Assembly: GCF_002831685.1 (NCBI RefSeq)
Contig: NZ_CP025119.1
Coordinates: 2,192,001-2,256,000 of the forward strand
From: Polaribacter sp. ALD11
Lineage (GTDB): Bacteria > Bacteroidota > Bacteroidia > Flavobacteriales > Flavobacteriaceae
DNA: 64,000 nucleotides
Direction: 5' to 3'
The notes beneath the pieces are model-generated. The model searched no databases and was not told the origin of the DNA. It saw only the letters and a list, made by a program, of their open reading frames with translations. Both the position numbers and the translations under genes were made by a program. Each line of letters starts with the position of its first letter. Within the stretch, counting starts at the first letter, position 1. This document shows positions 33,584 through 43,900 of the stretch, piece after piece.

Positions 33584-35425
33584 TTACTTTACTTCAAAAA
33601 CATTATTGTCATCATTTACATCTGCCATTAACTTACTTTTGTCTATTGTAACAGATTTTACAGCTTTAGAAACGTTAAAAGAATATGTTGGTATTGCCCA
33701 ACCCCAATCTTTTAAAACGGTTGCTGTAGTAGGTTTATTTCCTCTCATCATTCTTAACGGAATATTAAAATTCTCTTTAGAACCATCTGTATAAACAACT
33801 TCTAAATCCATCGGCATTGGCATTTGTCCGATTCTTTCTAGCGTTATATTTTTTCCATTCACAGATTTAATTCCGTAGTCGATTGTATGAATTGTTTGTG
33901 TCCATTCGTTTAAATACCAATCTAAATGAATTCCAGAAACTTTTTCCATAGAACGTTTTACATCATTTGGTGTTGGATGTTTAAAACTGAAATCTGCAAA
34001 ATACTTTTTAAGTCCGTTAGCAACATTTTCAACCCCAATAATATACTCTAATTGAGATAAAAACATACTTCCTTTTCCATAACTTGCAGTACCGTAAGCT
34101 GCATTCGTATTATATCTATCTGCATGCGTTGTTAATGGCTCTTCAATATTATTATTAACTAAATAATTATATCCTCTGTAAGGACCAGCATTCGGATTAT
34201 TGTCTCCTCTATCTAAAATTTCATAAGATGCTTTATTAGAAATATAAGAAGTAAATCCTTCATCCATCCAAGGATGTTTACTTTCATTAGTCGCTAATAA
34301 AAACTGAAACCAAGTATGTGCCATTTCATGTGCTGTTACTCCAAAAAGGCTTCCAAAACTTCTCTCTCCTGTAATTAAAGTAGACATTGCATATTCCATT
34401 CCACCATCTCCACCTTGTATTACAGAGTATTGCTTGTAAGGATATGCACCAATATGTTTGCTAAAATAACTCATTAACTCAGCTGTTTTTGGTTGTAAAT
34501 CTTTCCAATTACTTAGATATTTTGCTTCTAAGGTTTTCTTATACAAGAAGTGTAAATCAATTCCATTAGCCATTTTTAAAACATCGTGGTTATAGTCTGG
34601 ATCTGCAGCCCACATAAAGTCATGTACGTTCGGCGCCTTAAAATGCCAAGTCAATTTATCTGTATTAGGAATGTTTAAAGGTTTCGATTTGTCTTCATAG
34701 CCATAACCAATTTCTTGCGGATTCTGTAAATACCCAGTTCCACCAAGAATGTATTTTTTATCGATTGAAATTTTTACATCAAAATTACCCCAAACCGCAT
34801 GAAATTCTCTCGCAATATAAGGTGGTGTGTGCCAACCTTCGAAATCATATTCTGCCATTTTAGGATACCATTGTGCCATAGACAAAGCAACACCTTCTTT
34901 GCTATTTCTACCAGACCTTCTAACTTGATCCGGAACTTGTGCATCAAAAATCATATCTAAAGTTACACTTTCACCAGATGCAATAGGTTTATTTAAAGTT
35001 ACTTCTAAAATAGTTCCTACAGTTTCAAAAGAAACGGCTGTTCCGTTTTGTGTAAGTGAATTCACTTTTATATAACCAATCTCATCGGCATTTAATTTGC
35101 TAATTCGATCCCTAACTCTTCTATCTGGATCTTTGATATTTAAAGAACGAACATCCATTTGAGAACCTGGTTGAAATGCATTAAAATACAAATGGTAATA
35201 TACTTTTGTTAACTCATCTGGTGAATTATTTGTATAAACTGCTTTCTGTGTTCCTTTATATTGATGTTTTTCTACATCTACATCAATATCCATCGTATAA
35301 TCGATGTGTTGCTGCCAATATGTAGTAAACTTAGCATCTTTGTTTTGCTGATAAGTTACTTCTTTTGTCTGCGTACAAGAAGTTATCAATGCAATTGTAA
35401 AAACTAAAAATAGGTTTTTTTTCAT
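33584..35425 (-). CDS. M1-family zinc metallopeptidase, lipoprotein
   Basis: 613 residues. A lipobox ITSC (Cys17) predicts export and lipid anchoring. The zinc site is HEMAH (His366, Glu367, His370) with Glu389 in WMDEGF, i.e. HExxH-18-E as in aminopeptidase N. The upstream GGMEYAMSTLITGERS is the exopeptidase GxMEN-like substrate loop, with Tyr-Ala where GAMEN has Asn. It degrades peptides in the envelope or outside the cell. It follows a terminator of the subtilase gene, so it is a separate unit. Confidence 0.92.
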   Translation of the reverse strand: MKKNLFLVFTIALITSCTQTKEVTYQQNKDAKFTTYWQQHIDYTMDIDVDVEKHQYKGTQKAVYTNNSPDELTKVYYHLYFNAFQPGSQMDVRSLNIKDPDRRVRDRISKLNADEIGYIKVNSLTQNGTAVSFETVGTILEVTLNKPIASGESVTLDMIFDAQVPDQVRRSGRNSKEGVALSMAQWYPKMAEYDFEGWHTPPYIAREFHAVWGNFDVKISIDKKYILGGTGYLQNPQEIGYGYEDKSKPLNIPNTDKLTWHFKAPNVHDFMWAADPDYNHDVLKMANGIDLHFLYKKTLEAKYLSNWKDLQPKTAELMSYFSKHIGAYPYKQYSVIQGGDGGMEYAMSTLITGERSFGSLFGVTAHEMAHTWFQFLLATNESKHPWMDEGFTSYISNKASYEILDRGDNNPNAGPYRGYNYLVNNNIEEPLTTHADRYNTNAAYGTASYGKGSMFLSQLEYIIGVENVANGLKKYFADFSFKHPTPNDVKRSMEKVSGIHLDWYLNEWTQTIHTIDYGIKSVNGKNITLERIGQMPMPMDLEVVYTDGSKENFNIPLRMMRGNKPTTATVLKDWGWAIPTYSFNVSKAVKSVTIDKSKLMADVNDDNNVFEVK

Positions 35426-35456
35426 GTTATAATAGATTAAGTTTAACTATAAAAGT

Positions 35457-35488
35457 AAAAAACAGCGATGAAATCATCACTGTTTTTT
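35457..35488 (-). terminator. intrinsic terminator of the subtilase gene
   Basis: An about 14-bp stem (AAAAACAGCGATGA facing TCATCACTGTTTTT, one G/T mismatch) with a T-run on the minus strand, 4 nt beyond the S8 peptidase stop. Confidence 0.75.
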
Positions 35489-35492
35489 GAAA

Positions 35493-37190
35493 TTATTTTT
35501 TTCCGTTTACAATCCTATCTGCCATTTTTACAGCATTGTAGGCATTTACCACTCTACCAGATACAGATAAATCTGAAAATGGAACTTTTTCTTCTTTTGT
35601 TCCTGGCTTAATTACTTCGAAATTAATTTTGATACCAGAATTCATTAAAATATGTTTTACCTGACTTGCAGATAATTGCGGATAATAAGAACGAACCAAA
35701 GCTGCTACTCCTGCACTAGAAGGTGCTGCCATAGAAGTACCACTAATTGCTTGGTATTCATCTTTTGGAAAAGTTGCATAAATAGCTACCCCAGGTGCAA
35801 ATACATCTACATTCATTTTTCCGTAATTAGAAAAAGTTGCTGGTAATTTTTCATCATAATGCAAACTCATTGCACCAATGGTTAAAACATTATCAGAAAT
35901 TTCATTTACCAAGTCTTCAGAATCATTTGGGTATGTTCTTTCTACATCAATATCTTTACCATCGTTACCTGCAGCATTTACAATTAAAACATCTTTACTT
36001 GCTGCATATTTAATTGCGTCGTAAACCCATTGTTTGTTTGGTGAGTATGCTTTACCAAAACTTGTATTGATAACTTTAGCGCCATTATCTACTGCATAAC
36101 GAATTCCTAAAGCGATATCTTTATCATGCTCATCTCCATCTGGCACAACTCTTACTGCCATAATTTTCACATTATTTGCAACACCATTTACCCCTTTACC
36201 ATTGTTTCTAGATGCTGCTACTATACCAGCAACATGCGTTCCATGGCTTTCTAAATCTTTAGAACCTATTACATTATTGTTTCCGTAGAATTTATCTGTG
36301 ATATCATATAAATCATCTCCTAAAGTCTGACGTTCATTAAAATCTAGATCGTAACTTTTAGAAGCATCTTTTCCTTTTTTATAATCTGTTAATTGTTTTT
36401 TATAGTCTAACAAACCTGCTTCAGACATTCCTCTGCCTAACATATTAGAAACATCTGCAATTTTAGCTGCTAGTTGAGCACTTTCTGGCTTTGCACTTTT
36501 TAAGTTTTCTACAGAAAGCTCTTGTTTGCCTAAGAACTTTTTCACCTCCATAAAGTTCTGCTCAATTTGACTAATTCTATCTTCGGTTTGTTTAAGATTG
36601 GCTAACTCTTCCTTGTGGGCATCAACAGATTTTGTGTATTTTTCTTTTAATTTTAAGAATTGTTGAAATTCAGTTTTATCAGCATCCGCAATTTCTGAAG
36701 CTTTTTTATCACCAAACTTATCCATTCCTTTTTTAACAATTCTGGTTAACTCTAACTGATCTGCATTTACAATTTTACCAGCCTTATTTCCTAAGAAATT
36801 CCAACCATGAATATCATCTACATACCCATTATTATCATCATCTTTATTATTGCCAGCAACCTCCTTTAGGTTTACCCAGGCAACATCTTTTAAATCTTCA
36901 TGCTCTACATCTATACCAGAATCTGCAATTGCTACAATAACTGTTGTACCGTTCTTTCCTTCTAAAAATTGATATGCTTTTGCAATACTCATTCCAGGAA
37001 TAGAATCTGTTTGTAAATCCATATGACTCCAAACATGCTCTTCACTTTCAGTTAACACGCCTTTTTTCGCAGGAACATTAATCACAGTATCAGTTCCATT
37101 AGGAACCGGAATTGTATTTACTGATGTTTTACAACTTGCTAATAAAAATGCAGCTACTGCTGTATAAATAATTGGTTTTAATACGCTCAT
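35493..37190 (-). CDS. S8 (subtilisin-like) serine peptidase, lipoprotein
   Basis: 565 residues with lipobox LLASC (Cys20). The triad is Asp90 (AIADSGID), His316 (SHGTHVAG) and Ser486 (SGTSMAAP). Between Asp90 and His316 there are 225 residues, far more than the ~35 usual in subtilisin; the insert (about 140-300) is Lys/Glu-rich and looks helical or coiled-coil. A DDDNNGYVDDIHGWNF stretch after the Asp probably binds calcium. It is predicted to be an envelope-anchored protease. It is 10 nt downstream of the MBL-fold gene, so they may share a transcript. Confidence 0.92.
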   Translation of the reverse strand: MSVLKPIIYTAVAAFLLASCKTSVNTIPVPNGTDTVINVPAKKGVLTESEEHVWSHMDLQTDSIPGMSIAKAYQFLEGKNGTTVIVAIADSGIDVEHEDLKDVAWVNLKEVAGNNKDDDNNGYVDDIHGWNFLGNKAGKIVNADQLELTRIVKKGMDKFGDKKASEIADADKTEFQQFLKLKEKYTKSVDAHKEELANLKQTEDRISQIEQNFMEVKKFLGKQELSVENLKSAKPESAQLAAKIADVSNMLGRGMSEAGLLDYKKQLTDYKKGKDASKSYDLDFNERQTLGDDLYDITDKFYGNNNVIGSKDLESHGTHVAGIVAASRNNGKGVNGVANNVKIMAVRVVPDGDEHDKDIALGIRYAVDNGAKVINTSFGKAYSPNKQWVYDAIKYAASKDVLIVNAAGNDGKDIDVERTYPNDSEDLVNEISDNVLTIGAMSLHYDEKLPATFSNYGKMNVDVFAPGVAIYATFPKDEYQAISGTSMAAPSSAGVAALVRSYYPQLSASQVKHILMNSGIKINFEVIKPGTKEEKVPFSDLSVSGRVVNAYNAVKMADRIVNGKK

Positions 37191-37200
37191 TTCTCTTCTC

Positions 37201-38046
37201 TTAATTAAATATGTCTGTAAATTTATGTATGTTCTTTAATCGAACTCCTTTTTCTGTATGTTGTACTGTACAAATTTCATTGTACGCATCATGCTCTAGA
37301 AAAAGATAGTAATTATTGTCTGCTGCTTCATTTAAAAAAGCTGCTTTTTCTTTTATTGTTAATAAAGGTCTTGTGTCATAACCCATTACATAAGGCAAAG
37401 GAATGTGCCCAACTGTTGGTAATAAATCTGCCATAAAAACAATAGTTTTACCTTGGTAATTCAGCTTTGGTAACATTTGTTTTTCTGTATGACCGTCCAT
37501 AAACAAAACATCAAACCCAATTTGATCTATAGAATTTCTATGGATAAAATTTAATTGTCCGCTTTCTTTTATAGGATTGATATTTTCTTTTAAAAAGGAA
37601 GCTTTTTCTCTAGCGTTAGGCTCGGTTGCCCACTGCCAATGCTTGTCATTAGACCAAAATTTTGCATTCTTAAAAGCGGGTTGTAGTAATGTTTTTTCAG
37701 AATTCCATTCAATAACACCTCCACAATGATCAAAATGCAAATGTGTTAAAAAAACATCTGTAATATCATCTCTATGAAAACCATGTTTTTTCAGAGAACT
37801 ATCTAAAGAAAAATCTCCGAATAAATAATAATAGCCAAAAAACTTATCTGATTGTTTAGAACCTAAGCCCGTGTCTATTAATATGAGACGATCTCCATCT
37901 TCAATAAGCATACAACGCATGCTCATATTAATTAAATTGTTTGAGTCTGCAGGATTTGTTTTTTGCCAGATAGTTTTAGGAACAACGCCAAACATTGCAC
38001 CACCATCTAACTTAAAATTACCTGTTTCTATTGGATAAATCTTCAT
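37201..38046 (-). CDS. MBL-fold metallo-hydrolase
   Basis: 281 residues without signal peptide. The metal-binding HLHFDH motif is at residues 102-107, preceded by LIDTGLG and followed by DGHTEKQ and ADLLPTVGHI, giving the full metallo-beta-lactamase fold. The sequence is closest to the quorum-quenching-lactonase-like/glyoxalase-II-like branch; the substrate is unknown. It precedes the subtilase gene. The 154 nt upstream is AT-rich with no perfect -7 box. Confidence 0.85.
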   Translation of the reverse strand: MKIYPIETGNFKLDGGAMFGVVPKTIWQKTNPADSNNLINMSMRCMLIEDGDRLILIDTGLGSKQSDKFFGYYYLFGDFSLDSSLKKHGFHRDDITDVFLTHLHFDHCGGVIEWNSEKTLLQPAFKNAKFWSNDKHWQWATEPNAREKASFLKENINPIKESGQLNFIHRNSIDQIGFDVLFMDGHTEKQMLPKLNYQGKTIVFMADLLPTVGHIPLPYVMGYDTRPLLTIKEKAAFLNEAADNNYYLFLEHDAYNEICTVQHTEKGVRLKNIHKFTDIFN

Positions 38047-38200
38047 TTTTAAGAAATTAAAAAATCATTAAAATTACTTTTAAAATAATAATTTAATGAT
38101 TTATTAAACAGTAAATCACAAAATACTTTTGCAATTTACAAATATGAAGAAAATTGTATGATTTTCTGTTAATAAAAATCTAATTCTTAAGAAGTATAAC

Positions 38201-38365
38201 TTAGTTTTTTACTAGTCTAGAAACTTTAATTTTGCTTAAAAATTTTGCTCCCTTAATAATTACAAAAACTGAGACTCCTAATCCTAAAATCACCATCAAT
38301 AATTGATTGTCTAAAACATTTTCTGAAGTTGCAAATGCATCTGGTGGTAAAATCTGTAAAAACAT
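38201..38365 (-). CDS. 54-aa single-pass membrane peptide, unknown function
   Basis: ATG start, MFLQILPPDAFATSENVLDN, then a hydrophobic helix (about residues 21-37, LLMVILGLGVSVFVII) and a basic tail KGAKFLSKIKVSRLVKN. The composition and a perfect TACTTTTG -7 box 25 nt upstream of the start support real expression. It occupies most of an otherwise empty 436-nt region between the MBL-fold gene and pbpC. No family is recognised. The rest of the region (38047-38200 and 38399-38482) shows nothing I can name. Confidence 0.5.
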   Translation of the reverse strand: MFLQILPPDAFATSENVLDNQLLMVILGLGVSVFVIIKGAKFLSKIKVSRLVKN

Positions 38366-38390
38366 AATTAATAGTATTTTTATTATAGAA

Positions 38391-38398
38391 CAAAAGTA
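38391..38398 (-). promoter_or_regulatory. -7 box (TACTTTTG) for the 54-aa peptide gene
   Basis: A perfect TAnnTTTG element on the minus strand, 25 nt before the ATG. No -33 TTG at the expected spacing. Confidence 0.4.
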
Positions 38399-38482
38399 CT
38401 ACTGAGGTTCATTTTTCTAGAATATTTTTCGACAAAACACGCTTTAGTTTAGATGACTAGCGACTAACTACCCTTAAGTAAA

Positions 38483-40831
38483 TCAATCTCTTACAATTAT
38501 TTTTTGATGAATTTCATTTCCAAAACTATCTGTAACTGAAATTATATAATCACCTATTTCTAAAGATGTTGAAAACTCATTTATTTCTTTAGTGGTTCCT
38601 AAATACCTGTCATTTACATACCAAAACAAAGTAGCTTCACTATTAGAATGGGCAACTTTTAATATAATTTCATTCTTTTTTCCATCAAACCCTTTTGGTA
38701 AAAAAATCGTGCTTTTTTCTGTTGGATAGATAAACTTCATCGCATTTTTATTTTCGCCCAAACAATCGTTTCTAAATTTTGGCAACGATTTATAAAACGG
38801 ATTTTTATCTTTGTAATAATACTCCATTAATGGCGGCAACACAAACCAAGATTTTTGTTTAATGTTCTCTAAACGTTCACAAGAAGTATTTACTTGGTAA
38901 TTTTCGGATGCGTCTACATTTACCAAAACATGAAACGGACAAGGTTTTGTTTTTAACCCAGCATTTTGAACAAACTCCAATGATTTCTCTTCGCAAATCT
39001 GTGTTGCTCTGTAACCACTTTTATTACAAATCTCGATCTCTGTCATTTCATCAAACGGTTTTTCAAACCATGCTGCATTTGGTAATTTATCAAAAATATC
39101 GAATAAAATGGGTGCAGCAGTTTGCACACCAACCAAACCGGGTCTTCCTTCTCCATCTGCGTTTCCAACCCAAACTCCTACTACAAAATCTTTCGTAGTA
39201 CCAATTGCCCAAGCATCTCTAAAACCAAAACTGGTTCCGGTTTTCCAAGCAATTTGTTTTGATGAATCGAAAAATTCCCAATTTTGGTCTGCATTTGGTC
39301 TGTTTACATCTTTCAAACTCTCGAAAGTTAAATAGATAGAAGCCGCATCAAAAATTATCTTTTCGGATGTTTTTTGCCCAAAATCAATCTTTTCATTTCC
39401 ATAAAAAGTAGGTTCACAAAACTCATTTTTAAAATACCTGCTAGAATTTTGGGTATAATGATTTACTGTTGATGCCATGGATGCGTAACTTTTACATAAA
39501 TCCCACAAGTTACTTTCTGCTCCTCCTAAAGCCAATGTTAATCCATAATAATTCGGATTCTTATTTAAATCTTTTAACTTTAATTTTTGTAAATAATCAT
39601 GAAATTTCTCCAATCCAAAATCTTGTAACATTCTTACGGTTGGCACATTTAAAGATTTTGACAAGGCTAATTTTGCTGAAACTGCTCCTGCATATTTTTT
39701 ATCAAAGTTTTCTGGTTGATAACTTCCAAAGTTTGTAGGTACATCTGCAACCAACATATTGGGCAACAAATCTCCAGCATCTAACATGGCAGCGTACAAA
39801 AATGGTTTAAAGATACTTCCTGTACTTCTTGGTTTGTCTATAACATCTACATCTTTTTGATGTTTAGTATCTGTTGGCGAATTACCAACATAACTTAAAA
39901 CCTGTCTTGTTTTTACATCTAAAACCAACACAGAAATATTATAAATTCCGTTTTTATTAATTTGATTGTAGTGGTTTTTTACAATGGTATTCGCTTGATG
40001 TTGTAATTTTTTATCAATTGTCGTTTTTACAAACTCCCCTTTTTTTTCTTTGTTAATTTTCTGTAATAAATGCGGTGCTATTTGCGGAAGTGGATACGGT
40101 TTCTGTGGCAATTCTTCTAAAACAGATAATTCATAAGTTAAAGAATCAATTACTTTTTTAGCAAGTAATTTTTGTAACAAACGGTTTCTTTTTAGCAATA
40201 ATTTTTGTTGATTTTTCCCCGGATAAATCAGATTTGGTGCATTTGGTAAAACTGCTAAGGTTGCAGATTCTGCCCAAGATAATTGGGATGCATTTCTATT
40301 AAAATACCTCCAAGCAGCTGCATCTAAACCAACTACATTTCCACCAAAAGGTGCATTTGAACTCCAAAAAGAAATAATTTTTTCTTTAGAAAACCGAAAC
40401 TCTAAACGTGTGGCAAAAATCAATTCTTTTATCTTTTCAAAATACGTTCTAGATCGGTTGTCTCTACTTAATCGAATTACCTGTTGCGTAATTGTACTTC
40501 CGCCTCTTTTTACACCTCCTGCTTGCAAATTTTGTTTTAATGCTTTAAAAATAGAAACCGGATTAAACCCAGGATGTTTATAAAAATGTTCATCTTCAAA
40601 CTGAATTAAACAGGTTTTAAACTTCTGCGGAACAGCATTATTATGAGGAAAACGCCATTGCCCATCTTTTGCTATCAATGCACCCAACAACTCATCATTA
40701 TTACTCGTAATTACAGTTGATGTAGGTTTTGTAAATAACTTTGTTGGCAAACAAAATGCATAGAACATCAGTAAAACAACAACGAATATTGTTTTCTTCT
40801 TATGGCGTTTTATGTAGTTTATTATCTGCAT
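38483..40831 (-). CDS. pbpC: penicillin-binding protein 1C
   Basis: 782 residues: a membrane helix (about 14-30), a glycosyltransferase domain (FEDEHFYKHPGFN, RGGSTITQQVIRLSR), a transpeptidase domain (TGSIFKPFLYAAML with SxxK; AWKTGTSFGFRDAW with KTG), and the C-terminal BiPBP_C domain (about 690-782) that defines PBP1C. It makes peptidoglycan in the periplasm. It lies downstream of the alpha-2-macroglobulin gene, as in many proteobacteria, where the two proteins are thought to form a repair and defence pair for wall breaches. A REP-like palindrome separates the two genes. Confidence 0.93.
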   Translation of the reverse strand: MQIINYIKRHKKKTIFVVVLLMFYAFCLPTKLFTKPTSTVITSNNDELLGALIAKDGQWRFPHNNAVPQKFKTCLIQFEDEHFYKHPGFNPVSIFKALKQNLQAGGVKRGGSTITQQVIRLSRDNRSRTYFEKIKELIFATRLEFRFSKEKIISFWSSNAPFGGNVVGLDAAAWRYFNRNASQLSWAESATLAVLPNAPNLIYPGKNQQKLLLKRNRLLQKLLAKKVIDSLTYELSVLEELPQKPYPLPQIAPHLLQKINKEKKGEFVKTTIDKKLQHQANTIVKNHYNQINKNGIYNISVLVLDVKTRQVLSYVGNSPTDTKHQKDVDVIDKPRSTGSIFKPFLYAAMLDAGDLLPNMLVADVPTNFGSYQPENFDKKYAGAVSAKLALSKSLNVPTVRMLQDFGLEKFHDYLQKLKLKDLNKNPNYYGLTLALGGAESNLWDLCKSYASMASTVNHYTQNSSRYFKNEFCEPTFYGNEKIDFGQKTSEKIIFDAASIYLTFESLKDVNRPNADQNWEFFDSSKQIAWKTGTSFGFRDAWAIGTTKDFVVGVWVGNADGEGRPGLVGVQTAAPILFDIFDKLPNAAWFEKPFDEMTEIEICNKSGYRATQICEEKSLEFVQNAGLKTKPCPFHVLVNVDASENYQVNTSCERLENIKQKSWFVLPPLMEYYYKDKNPFYKSLPKFRNDCLGENKNAMKFIYPTEKSTIFLPKGFDGKKNEIILKVAHSNSEATLFWYVNDRYLGTTKEINEFSTSLEIGDYIISVTDSFGNEIHQKIIVRD

Positions 40832-40842
40832 TATTTATTATC

Positions 40843-40910
40843 TGTCATTGCGAGTTTACGAAGCAATTTGTTATTTTAATTGAGAGATTGCTTCGTTCCT
40901 CGCAATGACA
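40843..40910. repeat. REP-like palindrome of the TGTCATTGCGAG...GAAGCAAT type
   Basis: The left arm TGTCATTGCGAG-ttt-ACGAAGCAAT (40843-40867) faces ATTGCTTCGT-tc-CTCGCAATGACA (40887-40910), an imperfect inverted repeat enclosing an AT-rich loop. The sequence matches a short repeat I recognise as common in intergenic regions of many Bacteroidota genomes. Its place between A2M and pbpC may cause partial termination or RNA processing. Confidence 0.75.
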
Positions 40911-40912
40911 TC

Positions 40913-43900
40913 TTATTTTACAACATCAATCCAACGTCCTTTAGTTCTCACTAAATAATCGTTATCATACATCGCTTCTACCTGAACTCCTGGTAAATAA
41001 TAATTCCCTAAATAGGCCGCATTCAGTAAAACAGTAAAGGTTTTTGTCTCTGTTTTTTTAGATTGCTGATTCAAATCGAAATAGAAATTTACACGGTCAT
41101 CTCTTATATCTGTGTAACGTGCTTCACTTTTTGTCGTAGTTCCAAAATCTGTGAAACGGGTATTTACAATTTCCCATCCAGAAGGAAAAACTTGTGTTAA
41201 CGCAATGTCTTTTACACTTTCATTTTTCGGATTACTCACTGTTATTTTTGCAACAAAATCTTGACCTTGTTTCAACTCATTTATTTCGATTAACTTCCCT
41301 TCCAAATCGATATACTGAACAGCAACACTTAAACCTCTACTTTCAGAAATTTCATCACCCAAAGGCAATTGCCCAGAATTGATAATTCTTGCAAAAACAA
41401 TATTATTTTCATCATTTTTTATACGGATAGAATTTTCGCCTTTTTTCACTTTTAAAGTTCTTTGAACCATCGAACTTTGTGTTTTTACAGCAACCGTTTG
41501 TCCATCATTTGTATACTTTAAATTGATTGCTTTTCCTCCGTTTTTAACAACCATCTTTCCGATTGCTAACAAACTATATGCCGTAGATTGTGTGCTCATC
41601 CATTTATTACTAGACAACTCTTTTGCGATAGATTTTGCTACATCTTTGGTGTCTTTATGATTGGTAATTAACATCGTTTCTAAAGCCATTGCTCGGTTTC
41701 TATCTACAGAACCATACGTGTAATAATTGTGTTTAGAAGTGCTAAAATTAATATTTGCAGTACTCATAATTTCTTTACTAGCTTCTTTCTGACCCGCCAA
41801 AGCATACGCCGCAGCCAAACGCCATTTTGCTTCATTCGAAATTTGTTTAAACTCTCGCATTCTATTCATTGCAGACAAATCTGCACTTCCAGCCAAGGCC
41901 AGCGTATATAACCTATAAGATTGCGCTAAATCTGTGTAATTATTTCTGTAATCTGGTCTCCAATTTCTTGCTGCATTTTTCTGATATCTAATAAAATCAC
42001 TTTTAAAAGTTAACGGTAAAACAAAGCCTTTTTTGGCAGCTTCTAACATAAAATGACCTGCATACGTTGTGCCCCAATCATCTGTCTCGTTTTCTCCAAG
42101 CCAATAACTCAAACCTCCATTTGCTTGTTGAAATTTCCCTAATCGTTTAATTCCGTTTTCTATGTTTTCTTGAACTTGACGTTTTTTATCCGCAGTTAAA
42201 TCAAAAATATCATTTAAAAATAACTGAGGAAAAACACTTGATGTTGTTTGCTCTACACAACCATGCGGATAGCGAATTAAATAGGCTAGTCTTCCAGAAA
42301 AATTAATGGACGGAATTGTAGACAATTCTAAAATTGCCGTGTTTGAACCTGCGACTCCAAATGTATTAAAGTTGATACTTTGCATTTGTTTTCCTTCAAT
42401 AGTTACATCAACAACTTTAGAGGTCATCGGATTCGGATTTACAACATCTAAATCTACTTTATAAGTTGCTTTTTCTCCGTTTCCGCTCGCAATAATTTCA
42501 ACCGTATTGATGCCATTTGCTTTTAAAACATCCAATTCAAAATACACCATCTTTTCATCTGGTTTTTTGAAGTTGATTGTTTGATACTTGTTCCCAACAA
42601 CAGAAATTCCGTTGGAAGTTTTTACCTGAACAGTAACATTCTTTACTTTTTTATCCATTGCAAAAATGGTAATTGGTAGGGTAACTTTTTCTTTTGGCGA
42701 TAATTTTCTTGGCAATGTAGCCAACACCATTAAAGGTTTCTTAACAGGAACTGCTTTTTCTACATTTCCAAAAGCCCCTTTATTAACATCACCAGCAATT
42801 ACCATTGTTCTCACAGAACCAATATAATTCGGTAAGGTAATTTTGTGAGAATCCGTTTTTCCTTTTTCTAAATAAAACGGTCCTAAATATTTTACAACAG
42901 GTTTAAATCTGTTTGCTTTTCTGTTTTTCCCTTTTGATGCATTTCCATCTCCACCAATGGCAAAAACTTGATCGATACTTCCTGAATATCCGCCAATTAC
43001 ATCGTCAAAAATATCCCAGGTTTTTACACCTAAAGCTTCTCTTGCATAAAAAACATCGAATGCATTCGGGGTTCTAAATCGTGTTAAATCTAACAAACCT
43101 TCTTCTACAACAGCCAAAGTATAGGTCATTGGTTTGTTGTTTTTTTCTGAAACTTTTACAACAAACTCTTTTTCTGGTTGCAATTCATTTGGCATCGAAA
43201 TTTCTGGTTCTAATTTGGTAGACTTATCTTCAACCAATATCGGAATAATACCAAACAATCGAATTGGTAAATCGTTTTCTGAAACCTGATGCGGTTGTAA
43301 TAATGAAATGTTTACAAACACATTTGGCGCCATGTTTTTATTGATAGGAATTTCTACAGAAGTCGTTCCTTTTTGCGTTTCCACCCATTTCGTTTCCAAA
43401 ACCTTTGTACCATTTTCGATACTGATTAACGCACGTCCTTTACTTCCTGAAGGAAACGTAATTTTTGCAGTTTCACCAACATTGTATTTTTCCTTATCCG
43501 CAGAAAATACCAACATTTTTGCAGCCTCTTTATCACCCGAAGTAGAATTTTGCCACCAATTTTTATAGAAATAAGCAGTTCTACCGGTTGCATGACCACT
43601 TTTTTTATCAAGAACTCTTATTAAAAAACGTCCTCTGTCTTTCTCTGGAATATTCAAACTGAAACTTCCTTTTCCTTTTGAATTTGTGCTGATTTTTAAA
43701 GTTTTGTATTTGTTCTGATAACTGCTAGCAGTATATCTAGATAAATTATCATCAGCAGCACTCCACCACCAACGCCACTGAATTTGATAAACTTCAACCT
43801 CAATTTCATCTCTTTGAATCGGATTTCCTTTTTCATCTACAGAAACCACAGAAAAGGTCTGATTCTCATCTGTAAAAAACGAACCATATCTATTTCCTTC

